Of a stretch of DNA of 64,000 bases, positions 7,478 through 15,778 are shown piece by piece. The DNA is from Candidatus Leptovillus affinis (GTDB lineage: Bacteria; Chloroflexota; Anaerolineae; Promineifilales; Promineifilaceae). A model generated the notes under the pieces. It was not told where the DNA came from, made no database searches, and worked only from the letters and a program-made list of their open reading frames with translations. How positions within the stretch are numbered: the stretch's first letter is position 1; each line of letters begins with the position of its first letter. Made by a program: the position numbers and the translations under genes. The DNA lies in NCBI GenBank assembly GCA_016705235.1, contig JADIYP010000002.1, forward strand, positions 310,001-374,000, in the 5' to 3' direction.

Positions 7478-8287
7478 TCAGTCCGGCTCTGAACCTGACG
7501 GCCGATTTAAACTCTCGAACTGCGCCTTGATCATGTCACGCTCGACTTGTTTTCGGGCGATTTTTCGATCCACTTCGGCCACCATTTCACCCAACAAATC
7601 GCGGCCCTGACGTTCGGCCAGCGTCACTTCCAGACTGAAGGCAACCATCGGATCGGTGTGCAGCGTTTGTCGTTCCAGGTGAATACGCGCCAGACGGCGG
7701 CGGCAGCGGTTCAATTCTTCTGCCAGCGCCTGCATCATGTCGCCCTCGGTGTGCGCGGCGGAAACTGGGGCGATGGGCTGATCGCCATCCAACTGCCGGG
7801 CTACGGCCAGAAGTTCGGCCAGACTGCGGGCGGCATAGGCGTCATTGACGGCCGTCATCATTTCTGTGCGGTAGGCGCGATCCTCGGCGTCGGTGGTCAG
7901 ATCAGGGTGCAGGCGGCGGGCCAATTGGCGATAGAGCTTTTTGATCTGCGCCTCGGTGGTTTGGCTGACGGGTTCAGACGGCCGTTTTGGCGGCGTTTTT
8001 GGCGGCTGCTGCCAGGTGCGCCGGTACTGCTCTTCCACCGAGCGGTGATCGGTGCCAAATGTTTTCTCGTTGCGGCGGCGCTGAATGCGGTCCAGCAAAT
8101 CGGCCACCTCCGCTTCGACGGCCGCCAACACAACCAACCGGTCACCCATCCGCGCCGCGTAGGCAAATTCAAACGCTTCGATATCGGCGCGATAATCGGC
8201 CAGTTCCGCTTCGGCCTCGATCAGGTCTGTGCGCGCCGCTTCCACTTCGGCGCGCAGCCGGGCGATGGTGGTGGCTTTCGATTCCAA
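7478..8287 (-). CDS. J-domain protein with N-terminal coiled coil
   Basis: The first 75 residues are a heptad-rich coiled coil. Residues about 110-165 form a J-domain with YRQLARRLHPDL and the invariant HPD at 127-129, so the protein should stimulate a DnaK-type ATPase. The C-terminal part (about 190-265) is again helical. There is no Gly/Phe region or zinc finger, so this is a class C (type III) J-protein, not DnaJ itself. The start is a TTG at 8285-8287, with AAAGGA upstream. Its substrate is unknown. Confidence 0.85.
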   Translation of the reverse strand: MESKATTIARLRAEVEAARTDLIEAEAELADYRADIEAFEFAYAARMGDRLVVLAAVEAEVADLLDRIQRRRNEKTFGTDHRSVEEQYRRTWQQPPKTPPKRPSEPVSQTTEAQIKKLYRQLARRLHPDLTTDAEDRAYRTEMMTAVNDAYAARSLAELLAVARQLDGDQPIAPVSAAHTEGDMMQALAEELNRCRRRLARIHLERQTLHTDPMVAFSLEVTLAERQGRDLLGEMVAEVDRKIARKQVERDMIKAQFESLNRPSGSEPD

Positions 8288-8304
8288 TCTAGGGTCCGTC
8301 CTTT

Positions 8305-9741
8305 TTAGCGCGACACAGCCGGCAAATAGGTGTAGCGGATTTCGTCGGCGACAACCAGCCTCACCGGCAGCATAACCGGCAGGCCAATCGTTTCCCCGGT
8401 GGCGCTTAGGGTGATTGTGCCGGTGTAAACGCCTGACGGCCGTTCCACGCTGGTTATCGTCGCCAAGACGGTGATCTGCTCTCCGGGCGCAATCAACCCA
8501 TTAGCTGACGACAAAACTGGTTGGATAACGGCCGTATCGTCCGTTTGCGCCGTGTAGGTGAACGACTGCGTGCCGATGTTGCGCAGGCTGATCGGCCAGG
8601 TGGTGGTATAAGGCTGCTGCGTGGGGGTGATAACGGCCGTCAGGTTGCCAGGCCACACTTGCGCGGCGGCGTAAGTGGGGATTGTCGCCTTTGGCATATC
8701 GCGCAGCGCGGTCTCTGCCGGGCGTCCCTGGATGGCGTAATACCGCATCTGTTCGCATTCCTGGTACAGGCCGGGCTGGTTGAAATTCAGGTTAAACACC
8801 ATCATGGCTTCCATCCACGGCCAGTTGGCGGCAGCGTATTGGTAGGCCCCCACCAGGTTATCGGCCTGTTCCTGTTCGGTTACAAGCTGCCAGAGACGGC
8901 CGTCCCACGACCCATCGGCGCGGCAGGCATCGGGCGGCGTGACCAACCAGCCAAACTCGGTCGCCCACAATTTTTTATGCCCATACCCCTGCTGCTGCAT
9001 AATCTCGTAGATTTTTTCCGCGCCCCGGAAGCAAAAACCGTTGGTGCAGTTCTGGTCGGGATCCGGCGACGAAACGTCCGGCGCGACGTCGAAATTAGCG
9101 CTAAAACCGTAAGGATGATAACCCAGCGCATCCAGGCAGTTCCCGCCGCCGGCCGCCAAAAACTCCTTGAGGAATTCGCGCTCATCCTGGTACAAGCCGT
9201 TATGCCCCGGATGCCCGTTCCACGTGCCGATAACCCGACCGGTGGGCGCCAGCCCGGCAGAGATCACTTTGGCCTGAGGATCGGCGGCTTTGATTTGGGC
9301 GTAGGCGGTACACAACAGCGTGGCGTAATCGGCGGCGTTGGGTGGCGCGGCCCAGCCATAGGCAGCGTCCAGGTTAGGTTCGTTGCCGATCTCGTAAGCG
9401 TCTATAAAACCAACCTGCGACTGCGCCAATTGGAACACAGATGCGCTAAAGGCGGGTAAATTATTGAATTGGGCCGCGCTGGCCTGCACGCGCATGACCA
9501 CATTAACGGGCAGGCGGCTGCCGGGGGCGTTAAACACCTTCATCCAGTTGAAACCCATCGTCTGAATTTTCGCCACGTCCCAGGCGGCGACGTTGGCCCC
9601 ATAGCCCAGGGCAAGGTCTTCGGTTTTTTGGGGGGCTGCGGAATGGAGTTGGCTGAAGAGCAGGCCCAGCCCAAGAACCGCCATGAGAACACTGCTAAAG
9701 AGGGAAACGGCCGTGCGTCGGCCAGTCAGTTGGTAAAACAT
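8305..9741 (-). CDS. Secreted GH39/GH5-like (clan A) glycoside hydrolase
   Basis: The 478-residue protein has an N-terminal signal/anchor helix (about residues 10-32). The catalytic part looks like a TIM barrel of clan A: acid/base Glu121 in YEIGNEPNL and nucleophile Glu262 in WATEFGW, with YHPYGF between. Residues about 370-465 form a beta-sandwich, and the protein ends in YTYLPAVSR, a YLP-type tail seen in other secreted proteins here. It would cleave an extracellular polysaccharide; the substrate is unknown. The start has AAAGGAAA upstream. Confidence 0.82.
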   Translation of the reverse strand: MFYQLTGRRTAVSLFSSVLMAVLGLGLLFSQLHSAAPQKTEDLALGYGANVAAWDVAKIQTMGFNWMKVFNAPGSRLPVNVVMRVQASAAQFNNLPAFSASVFQLAQSQVGFIDAYEIGNEPNLDAAYGWAAPPNAADYATLLCTAYAQIKAADPQAKVISAGLAPTGRVIGTWNGHPGHNGLYQDEREFLKEFLAAGGGNCLDALGYHPYGFSANFDVAPDVSSPDPDQNCTNGFCFRGAEKIYEIMQQQGYGHKKLWATEFGWLVTPPDACRADGSWDGRLWQLVTEQEQADNLVGAYQYAAANWPWMEAMMVFNLNFNQPGLYQECEQMRYYAIQGRPAETALRDMPKATIPTYAAAQVWPGNLTAVITPTQQPYTTTWPISLRNIGTQSFTYTAQTDDTAVIQPVLSSANGLIAPGEQITVLATITSVERPSGVYTGTITLSATGETIGLPVMLPVRLVVADEIRYTYLPAVSR

Positions 9742-9750
9742 AAGGTTTCC

Positions 9751-9918
9751 TTTATTGTTCCAGTTTCGCCGTGAAAGACCCTAAGGGTTTAAGCGCCACA
9801 GGGCTAACATCTCACGAGCAAACCCTTAGGGTCTGCTTTATTGTTCCAGTTTGGCCGTGAAGACCCTAAGGGTTTAAGCGCCACAGGGCTAACTTCTCAC
9901 GAGCAAACCCTTAGGGTC
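9751..9918. repeat. Two tandem copies of the GACCCTAAGGG hairpin element
   Basis: An 86-bp unit is duplicated. Each copy contains a hairpin element (9777-9833 and 9862-9918) bounded by GACCCTAAGGGTTT and AAACCCTTAGGGTC, with the interior GCGCCACAGGGCTAAC. It lies between the glycosyltransferase at 9952-10899 and the glycoside hydrolase. Other family members are at 28644-28676 and 63249-63307. There is no T-run. Confidence 0.88.
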
Positions 9919-9951
9919 GGGGTAAAATTTTCCTTTACTTTGCGCGACATT

Positions 9952-10899
9952 TTACGTTAGTTTGTGCTTCATCACGCGAAACCAGCCACGCACACGTATG
10001 CCCGACAGCACCAAACCAGTAACCCAAGACGGGTACTGGCGGCTGTAAAATTTGCGGTAAAACACCTGCATCGCCCGCACCGATTCCTGCGCCACCTTTA
10101 CGCGCGTCTCTTTGGGCGGGCGGGCTATGTCGGCCGACTCTTTGCGCAAACCGGAGCTGGCGCCTTTGTAATGCAGCACCTGCGTATGCGGATAGTAGAC
10201 GATTTTATAACCGGCCTCGTTTATCCGGTAACAAAAATCAATGTCTTCGCCATAAAAAAAGTAGGTTTCATCCCAGCCGCTCAACAGGTCGAACAGAGAG
10301 CGCGGCATCAGCATGTACGATCCGGCGATAACCTCCACTGTGTGAGTCTGGCTGAAGTCGGCGTAGGATTGGAAGTAGCCGTTAAAGCGGGGTGTGTTGG
10401 GAAAAAGGCGGCTGAGGCCGGAGAAATGGCACAGGGCATTCCAGGGCGTCGGAAATCCGCGATGATTGTCGGGGTCGCGCTGCCCATTGGGGTAAATGAG
10501 CTGCACGGTGAGCGCGCCTACGTCTGGATTGGCCTGCATGTAGGCCAATGGCTTGGTCAGCGCATCGGGATCGACGCGGGTGTCGGAGTTGAGGAAGAGG
10601 ACGTATTCGCCTTGGGAAACGGCCGTGCCTGCATTATTTGCCGCCGCAAATCCTTTATTTTCCTGGCTGGCAATCAGCCGCACGGCCGGGTATTTTGTGC
10701 GCACCATCTCCGGGCTGCCATCGGCAGAGGCATTATCGACAACGATTATTTCCACCCCGCCGGGCGGCGCGTCGGCGGCCAGGAGCGAGCCGAGGCAATC
10801 ATCTAGAAGCTGCTTCGTATTATAAGAGACGATAATCACCGAAAGGGGAAACGGCCGTGGCCGCGCGTGTGTTTCATCCATGCTCATTCTTCTACTCAT
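9952..10899 (-). CDS. GT2 glycosyltransferase, rhamnosyltransferase-like
   Basis: The 315-residue cytoplasmic enzyme has a GT-A fold: SVIIVSYNTKQLLDDCLGSL, the nucleotide site VDNASADGSPEM, NKGFAAANNAG, the DxD equivalent LFLNSDTRVDP, and the acceptor-site FFYGEDIDFCYRI. These are typical of rhamnosyl-type GT2 enzymes that build surface polysaccharides. Internal ATGs at codons 5 and 7 are alternative starts. It lies outside the main EPS block and is flanked by repeat elements, so its pathway is uncertain. Confidence 0.88.
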   Translation of the reverse strand: MSRRMSMDETHARPRPFPLSVIIVSYNTKQLLDDCLGSLLAADAPPGGVEIIVVDNASADGSPEMVRTKYPAVRLIASQENKGFAAANNAGTAVSQGEYVLFLNSDTRVDPDALTKPLAYMQANPDVGALTVQLIYPNGQRDPDNHRGFPTPWNALCHFSGLSRLFPNTPRFNGYFQSYADFSQTHTVEVIAGSYMLMPRSLFDLLSGWDETYFFYGEDIDFCYRINEAGYKIVYYPHTQVLHYKGASSGLRKESADIARPPKETRVKVAQESVRAMQVFYRKFYSRQYPSWVTGLVLSGIRVRGWFRVMKHKLT

Positions 10900-10993
10900 T
10901 TACAATCAACCAGGGTCCGTAGTGTACCACACAGCCACCACCACCTGAAATTGCTGATGCGAATTGCTCCCGCCAGCAGGGGCAAAAACTTCT

Positions 10994-11114
10994 GGGTCTT
11001 TGGGATTTCATGGGGTTTGGTCTGATTCGTGATACGTGATGCGTGAAACCTCTCTGGTCACGCATCACGCTTCACGCATCAGGGGCTGTCAACCCCCTGA
11101 GTTCCTGAAGAACC
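10994..11114. mobile_element. 121-bp MITE, family B, copy 2
   Basis: The element runs from GGGTCTTTGGGATTTC to CCTGAAGAACC and is flanked by the perfect 8-bp duplication AAACTTCT (10986-10993 and 11115-11122). It lies in the divergent region between the glycosyltransferase and purH, about 100 bases before the purH start, so it may affect that promoter. Confidence 0.93.
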
Positions 11115-11215
11115 AAACTTCTTCGGAACTCATCCTCGCCCGGCCCCGACCGATAATCCACATTTCATCCTCAATCGAATGGCCTTTCGCCCCCCGCTGT
11201 GGTAAATTTCTGCCT

Positions 11216-11800
11216 ATGATGCAACGAGCCATTCTCTCCGTATACGATAAGGCAGGGTTGTTGGAATTTGCCGCTGCCCTGGCCGCCATGAATTGGGAAT
11301 TGATCGCCAGCGGGGGAACCGCGCGGCAGCTCAGAGAAGCGGGACTGCCCGTTTTGGATGTGTCTGACATCACCGGCGCGCCGGAAATGTTAGGCGGCCG
11401 GGTTAAAACGCTGCACCCGGCCGTACACGGCGGCATCCTGGCCCGCGACCTGCCTGAAGACCGCGCCGACCTGGGCGCGCAAGGCATTAACCCCATCGAT
11501 CTCGTCGTGTGCAATCTTTACCCCTTCGAAAAAACCATCGCCCAACCCGGCGTCACCCTGGCCGAAGCCATCGAACAAATCGACATCGGCGGCGTTACGC
11601 TGCTGCGAGCGGCCGCCAAAAATTTCGCCCGCGTGACTGTGGTTTGCGACCCACAAGATTATGCGCTGGTTCTGGCGCAACTGCGTGTTGATGGGCAAGT
11701 CAGCCCGGCCAGCCGCCAATCCCTGGCGATTAAAGCCTTTGCCCACACGCGCGACTACGACACGGCCATCACCGCCTATCTGGCAGGCGCTGCTGGTTAG
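11216..11800 (+). CDS. purH: IMP cyclohydrolase (PurH N-terminal domain as a separate protein)
   Basis: This protein of about 194 residues is the MGS-like cyclohydrolase domain that closes FAICAR to IMP, the last step of purine synthesis. Motifs are LSVYDKAGL, IASGGTARQLREAG, EMLGGRVKTLHPAVHGGIL, NLYPFEKT and IDIGGVTLLRAAAKNF. In most bacteria it is fused to AICAR transformylase; here it stops and the transformylase is a separate gene 54 bases on. Start: tandem ATGs at 11216 and 11219; the open frame upstream lies in the MITE and is not coding. Confidence 0.92.
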   Translation: MMQRAILSVYDKAGLLEFAAALAAMNWELIASGGTARQLREAGLPVLDVSDITGAPEMLGGRVKTLHPAVHGGILARDLPEDRADLGAQGINPIDLVVCNLYPFEKTIAQPGVTLAEAIEQIDIGGVTLLRAAAKNFARVTVVCDPQDYALVLAQLRVDGQVSPASRQSLAIKAFAHTRDYDTAITAYLAGAAG

Positions 11801-11854
11801 CGGCTGGCGTTGAGCTACGGCCGTTTCCACCAAAATCAACTCTGGAAGGATGTC

Positions 11855-13027
11855 ATGCAATCAGAAATTATCCTGCGATATGGGATGAACCCTCACCAAC
11901 AACCGGCGCGGATTTATGTCAACCAGGGCGCGCTGCCCATTCAAATGCTCAACGGCGCGCCGGGTTTCATCAATTTGCTCGATGCCCTCAACTCCTGGCA
12001 GTTGGTCCGCGAGCTTAAACGCGCCCTGAATCTTCCCGCCGCCGCATCCTTTAAACATGTCAGTCCGGCCGGAGCCGCCGTTGGCGTGCCGCTCAATGAC
12101 ACCTTAAAACAAGCCTATTTTGTGGAATCTGCTGACCAGTCACCGCTGGCAGCGGCCTATGCCCGCGCGCGCGGCGCAGATCGCATCTCGTCGTTTGGCG
12201 ATTGGGCCGCCCTGAGCGACGTGGTCGACGCGCCCACGGCTCAACTGCTCAAACACGAAGTCTCCGATGGCGTTATCGCCCCTGGGTATGAGCCGGAAGC
12301 GCTGGAAATTTTGCAGGATAAGAAGAAAGGCGGCTACCGCATCATCCAGATAGACCCGGATTATGAGCCGCCAGACATGGAGCAGCGCGAACTATTTGGC
12401 CTGACCCTGGCACAAAAGCGTAATGACGCTTTACCGACATTTGGCGATTTGGTGGATGTGGTAACGGCCGTGCAAACCATCCCCGACGCCGCCAAACGAG
12501 ACATGATCGTGGCCTTGCTCACCCTGAAATACACGCAGTCTAACTCGGTGTGTTACGCGTTGGATGGCCAGGTTATCGGCGTGGGCGCAGGGCAGCAATC
12601 GCGCATCCACTGCACCCGACTGGCCGGCAGCAAAGCCGACACCTGGTTTTTGCGCCAGCACCCTCGTGTACTCAATTTACCTTTCCGTGAAAAAATCGGC
12701 CGTACCGAACGAGACAACGCCATCGACCAATTCCTGCTGGACCATTTAACGCCTGCCGAAGAAGCTGTCTGGGAAAAAAGTTTTGCCACGCCGCCGCAGC
12801 GGTTAACGGCCGTCGAAAAACGCGCCTGGCTGGATCAATTATCCGGCGTCACCCTGGGTTCCGACGCCTTCTTCCCGTTCCGCGACAGCATTGACCGCGC
12901 GCAGCAAAGCGGTGTGAGCTATGTCGTGCAGCCCGGCGGCTCAGTCAGGGATGACGCCGTCATCGAAGCTTGTGACGAATATGGCATGGCCATGGTCATG
13001 ACCGGGGAACGACTGTTCCACCATTAG
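11855..13027 (+). CDS. purH: AICAR transformylase (PurH C-terminal part as a separate, eukaryote-like protein)
   Basis: The 390-residue enzyme transfers a formyl group from 10-formyl-tetrahydrofolate to AICAR. It carries RYGMNPHQ, LNGAPGFINLLDALN, the catalytic Lys-His in SFKHVSPAGAAVG, YARARGADRISSFGD, VSDGVIAPGYE, YTQSNSVCYA, GAGQQSRIHCTRLAG and SSDAFFPFRDSID-type motifs. From memory these resemble the transformylase half of animal ATIC more than that of Escherichia coli PurH. The ATG at 11855 is preceded by GGAAGGA. Together with the previous gene it replaces the usual bifunctional PurH. Confidence 0.93.
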   Translation: MQSEIILRYGMNPHQQPARIYVNQGALPIQMLNGAPGFINLLDALNSWQLVRELKRALNLPAAASFKHVSPAGAAVGVPLNDTLKQAYFVESADQSPLAAAYARARGADRISSFGDWAALSDVVDAPTAQLLKHEVSDGVIAPGYEPEALEILQDKKKGGYRIIQIDPDYEPPDMEQRELFGLTLAQKRNDALPTFGDLVDVVTAVQTIPDAAKRDMIVALLTLKYTQSNSVCYALDGQVIGVGAGQQSRIHCTRLAGSKADTWFLRQHPRVLNLPFREKIGRTERDNAIDQFLLDHLTPAEEAVWEKSFATPPQRLTAVEKRAWLDQLSGVTLGSDAFFPFRDSIDRAQQSGVSYVVQPGGSVRDDAVIEACDEYGMAMVMTGERLFHH

Positions 13028-13044
13028 CCCTCTGAGGATTTCTT

Positions 13045-13431
13045 GTGAACCGGATTCCACATGTTGTAAGCGTTGAGGACGACGACGGCATTTTTGAGCT
13101 GCTCCAGATCACCCTGGACCGGCTGCCCATCCAGTTGCAGCGCGCCAGTAACGGCTACACCGCCGTGGAACTGATTGCTGAGGTCAGACCCGACCTGCTG
13201 CTGCTGGATATTGCTTTGCCAGATATGAACGGTTGGGATGTTTTAAAAACTGTGTGCGAGCGGCAAATGAAACCGCCCAGGATTATCGTCCTGACGGCTT
13301 ACTCCGAACCCACCCACCGCCTGATCGCCCATTTCCAAGACGTGGACCGGTTTATGCCCAAACCTTTTTCACCGGTCGATTTACGCCAACTGGTGTGCCA
13401 ATTGTTAGAGCTGCCTGAATCGCCTCTGTAA
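13045..13431 (+). CDS. Stand-alone response-regulator receiver protein
   Basis: A single receiver domain of 128 residues with no output domain. The acidic pocket E11/D12/D13, phospho-acceptor Asp55 (LLLLDIALPDMNGWD), Thr84 (VLTAY) and Lys106 (MPKPF) are all present, so it should be phosphorylatable. It starts with GTG at 13045, with TGAGGA upstream, only 17 bases after the transformylase gene, so it is likely co-transcribed with purine genes, an unexplained pairing. The kinase is not in the window. Confidence 0.85.
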   Translation: MNRIPHVVSVEDDDGIFELLQITLDRLPIQLQRASNGYTAVELIAEVRPDLLLLDIALPDMNGWDVLKTVCERQMKPPRIIVLTAYSEPTHRLIAHFQDVDRFMPKPFSPVDLRQLVCQLLELPESPL

Positions 13432-13442
13432 TGAGGCCAACG

Positions 13443-14540
13443 TTAACGGCCGTTCCCCTGCTGCCGCAACAAAACCGAACGAACATCGGCCGGCTGCCAA
13501 CCGGCCGGCTTAAGCAGTTTGCCATCGGCGCGGCGCGGACCGCCCGCTTTTTGCAGATTGGCTCGATGGACTTCCTGGAATACGGCGTCGGCATCCACGC
13601 CGCACGCTTCAATCGCCCCATAGACCACATAAAGCAGATCGGCCAATTCATGGACCAGCGGCGTTAAAGCCTCCACGGTGTCCGGTTGTTCACCGGCTTG
13701 CAAAGCGGGAATGATGGCTTGGAAAACGGCCGTTACCTCCTCATATTCTTCCTGAATCAGCTTGTGGCGCATCGCCAGGTGGTCGGCGTCGCGCAATCGC
13801 GGCGCGGCCGGCAGCGGCGAACCAATGGCCGCATGAAATTCACGGATCCGCCGCGCATTGCTGTTGAGAAACGGCGCGCCATTGGCCGCCACATGCCCCA
13901 ACAACTGCTTCAGCGGCATATCGGCCAGCGAAGTCAGCCGGTAATCAGGTTGAGAAAAGGTTAATTGACTGGTCATCTCGTTCGGCACAATCACGCAGAA
14001 AATGCCGGCGGCTCGCGCCGCCGCCGCGCCATGCGGTGAATCTTCGAAGGCCAGCGCCTCGTCTGGCCCAACGTCCAGCGCCGCCAGTGCCGCCTGATAA
14101 ACGGCCGGGTCTGGTTTGGCCCGCTGCTCAACATCATCGCGGCAACAAATGGCGTCGAATTGGTCGGTAAGCCCCAGGCGATTCAGCAGGGGATCAACCC
14201 AGGCATGGCGGGAACTGGAGGCAACGGCCGTTTTCAACCCCAACTGCCGCGCTTCAGCCAGGTAATCAGCCACGCCGGGCATCCTGCCTTGCTGGGCCAT
14301 TAACTCGTCGTCACGACGACGGCGGGCGGCTTTTACCGCATCCCTGTCCAATGCCCGCCCCACCAACGACTCCAAATGAGTGTAGGGATCAAAAAATGTA
14401 ACCGACCCAATATTTTGCACCCACAAATCCACTGGCAGCTCGACGCCAAAGGATTGATAGGTTTCTTTCCAAGACAGATAATCCGGCATTTCTGAATCCA
14501 GGATCAGCCCGTCAAAATCAAAAACAAGTGCTCGTATCAT
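13443..14540 (-). CDS. HAD phosphatase fused to a MazG-like NTP pyrophosphatase
   Basis: Two domains are joined. Residues 1-220 are a beta-phosphoglucomutase-like HAD phosphatase: nucleophile Asp8 and Asp10 in FDFDGLILDSE, SSSRH for motif II, KPDP for motif III and LAFEDSPHG for motif IV. Residues about 240-365 are an all-alpha MazG-like domain with EExxE (264-268) followed by ExxD (298-301). The likely role is cleaning or salvaging nucleotides, hydrolysing an NTP and then dephosphorylating the product. The start ATG at 14538-14540 begins the HAD motif directly; the ORF continues 14 codons upstream without support. Confidence 0.87.
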   Translation of the reverse strand: MIRALVFDFDGLILDSEMPDYLSWKETYQSFGVELPVDLWVQNIGSVTFFDPYTHLESLVGRALDRDAVKAARRRRDDELMAQQGRMPGVADYLAEARQLGLKTAVASSSRHAWVDPLLNRLGLTDQFDAICCRDDVEQRAKPDPAVYQAALAALDVGPDEALAFEDSPHGAAAARAAGIFCVIVPNEMTSQLTFSQPDYRLTSLADMPLKQLLGHVAANGAPFLNSNARRIREFHAAIGSPLPAAPRLRDADHLAMRHKLIQEEYEEVTAVFQAIIPALQAGEQPDTVEALTPLVHELADLLYVVYGAIEACGVDADAVFQEVHRANLQKAGGPRRADGKLLKPAGWQPADVRSVLLRQQGNGR

Positions 14541-14576
14541 AGCCAGTAAGTTTAGCCCAATTTGCCGATTGTATCT

Positions 14577-14757
14577 CAGCAATTCTCAATTTAACCAGAA
14601 ATGTGTCATGCTGAGGTCCTCCGAAGCATCCCGTTCAGCCCTAATGACCAATACATGGGGATGCTTCGCTCCGAAGACTCCGCTCAGCATGACAGTTCAG
14701 CGTAAAGTGCAAAGAAATTACCTTGTTCGCACGAATGCCTGATCTAAATTGAGAATT
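14577..14757. mobile_element. MITE-like element A, copy 2 (uninterrupted)
   Basis: The 181-bp element has ends AATTCTCAATTTA and TAAATTGAGAATT (13-bp perfect inverted repeats) and inner arms TGTCATGCTGAG / CTCAGCATGACA. It is flanked by a 13-bp direct repeat GCCGATTGTATCT (14564-14576 and 14758-14770). It contains AAATTACC once, at the site where copy 1 carries element B. Confidence 0.88.
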
Positions 14758-14775
14758 GCCGATTGTATCTATTCA

Positions 14776-14833
14776 GACCCCAAGGGTTTGCTCCTGAGAA
14801 CTTGGATTATTGGGGTAACAAACCCTTGGGGTC
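14776..14833. repeat. GACCCCAAGGG hairpin element, single copy
   Basis: A 58-bp hairpin element starts GACCCCAAGGGTTTG and ends CAAACCCTTGGGGTC. The following bases CCAAAGAAACCTGAAC closely match those after the five-copy array at 62098-62427, so the two are the same family. It lies downstream of the leftward receiver gene. Confidence 0.85.
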
Positions 14834-14916
14834 TCGCCAAAGAAACCTGAACCGTGACTGCCGATTTTTAGGAACGAAAACGAAATGTGCCGTCTTTCGG
14901 CCCCTTAAACCAGCAC

Positions 14917-14944
14917 AAAAAAACCCGTAGACAGGGTCTACGGG
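14917..14944 (-). terminator. Rho-independent terminator of the leftward receiver gene
   Basis: On the minus strand, CCCGTAGAC and GTCTACGGG form a perfect 9-bp stem with a 3-base loop (14924-14944), followed directly by seven T residues (A-run 14917-14923). It is 38 bases after the stop of the receiver gene at 14983-15366. Confidence 0.92.
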
Positions 14945-14982
14945 CATCACCTTTACCTGCAAAAAACAAAAGTGGAATCCAA

Positions 14983-15366
14983 TCAGACTGATTGAGCCTC
15001 GGCAATGGATAAACACTCCGTCACAACCCGATTCAACTCCCACGAGCTAATCGGCTGAGTCAGGAAACGATTAGCCCCTTTTTGGGCCGCTTCCATGGGC
15101 GCTTGCTGCTGCCCACTGGCAGTCAGCATAATGATGGGCAAATTCTTGAACTTTTCCTGCGAACGAACTTGCTCCATGAGCGTGAACCCATTCATAATCG
15201 GCATATTCAGGTCGGTAATCATCAAATCTACCGGCAATTTCTCCAGCTGCTCTAATGCCTGCGGTCCATTATCGGCCGTAACCGTTGTATGATTAATTCT
15301 TTCTAGCATCAGGGTCAAGAGTCGGTGTGTATGCGGCGCATCATCGACAATTAGAATTCTGGCCAT
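14983..15366 (-). CDS. Stand-alone receiver protein with Gln in place of the conserved Lys
   Basis: A 127-residue receiver domain with D8/D9, phospho-acceptor Asp52 (LMITDLNMPIMNG) and Thr82, and no output domain. The usual Lys of the KP motif is Gln104 (FLTQPIS). That Lys normally links phosphorylation to the switch, so the protein may be phosphorylated but signal differently, or be locked in one state. It has its own terminator, so it is a separate or final transcription unit near the partner-switching genes. TAAGGAGTTGTGAA precedes the ATG. Confidence 0.87.
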   Translation of the reverse strand: MARILIVDDAPHTHRLLTLMLERINHTTVTADNGPQALEQLEKLPVDLMITDLNMPIMNGFTLMEQVRSQEKFKNLPIIMLTASGQQQAPMEAAQKGANRFLTQPISSWELNRVVTECLSIAEAQSV

Positions 15367-15607
15367 TTCACAACTCCTTATCTTCTACCAACAGCGCCAT
15401 GCGCTGACACAAAAACCTGACAGCCGCTCCTGGTATGTCAAGGTTAATCAACAATCCTCAATATACCGAAATTCTCTGTCAATCTGTCTTACGAGCTAAG
15501 ACCGTCACAAAGAGCTGGCAACGTCACAATAACGCCAGCCTGAAACGCAAGTTTAGGGGCATCTACAGCATTCCAGCCACAACCTGGCGCACGCTCTTAT
15601 ATTTTTA
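15367..15607. other. Non-coding stretch upstream of the receiver gene
   Basis: It probably holds the leftward promoter for the receiver gene. Two TTGACA hexamers are visible on the minus strand (15436-15441 and 15477-15482), but I see no well-spaced -10 partner. Nothing else is supported here; the MITE copy starts at 15608. Confidence 0.4.
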
Positions 15608-15735
15608 GGTTCTTCAGGAACTCAGGGGGTTGACAGCCCCTGCTGCGTGATACGTGATGCGTGACCACAAAGGTTTCACGCATCACGCATGACGCATCAC
15701 GCAGCAAACCAAACCCCACGAAATCCCGAAGGCCC
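15608..15735. mobile_element. MITE family B, copy 3, older and degraded
   Basis: A 128-bp relative of the 121-bp element, GGTTCTTCAGGAACTC to AAATCCCGAAGGCCC, with the inner arms GCGTGATACGTGATGCGTGA and TCACGCATCACGC. Flanks TATTTTTA and ATTTTTTA match at 6 of 8 positions, so the target duplication has decayed. Confidence 0.85.
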
Positions 15736-15778
15736 ATTTTTTATTGGGATATTACGAGAGGTATCAGGCACACATCGG

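Noticed and set aside
9777..9918. GACCCTAAGGG hairpins as rho-independent terminators
   Set aside because: Stems are good but there is no T-run on either strand, the loops are long, and the elements are dispersed and duplicated like repeats.
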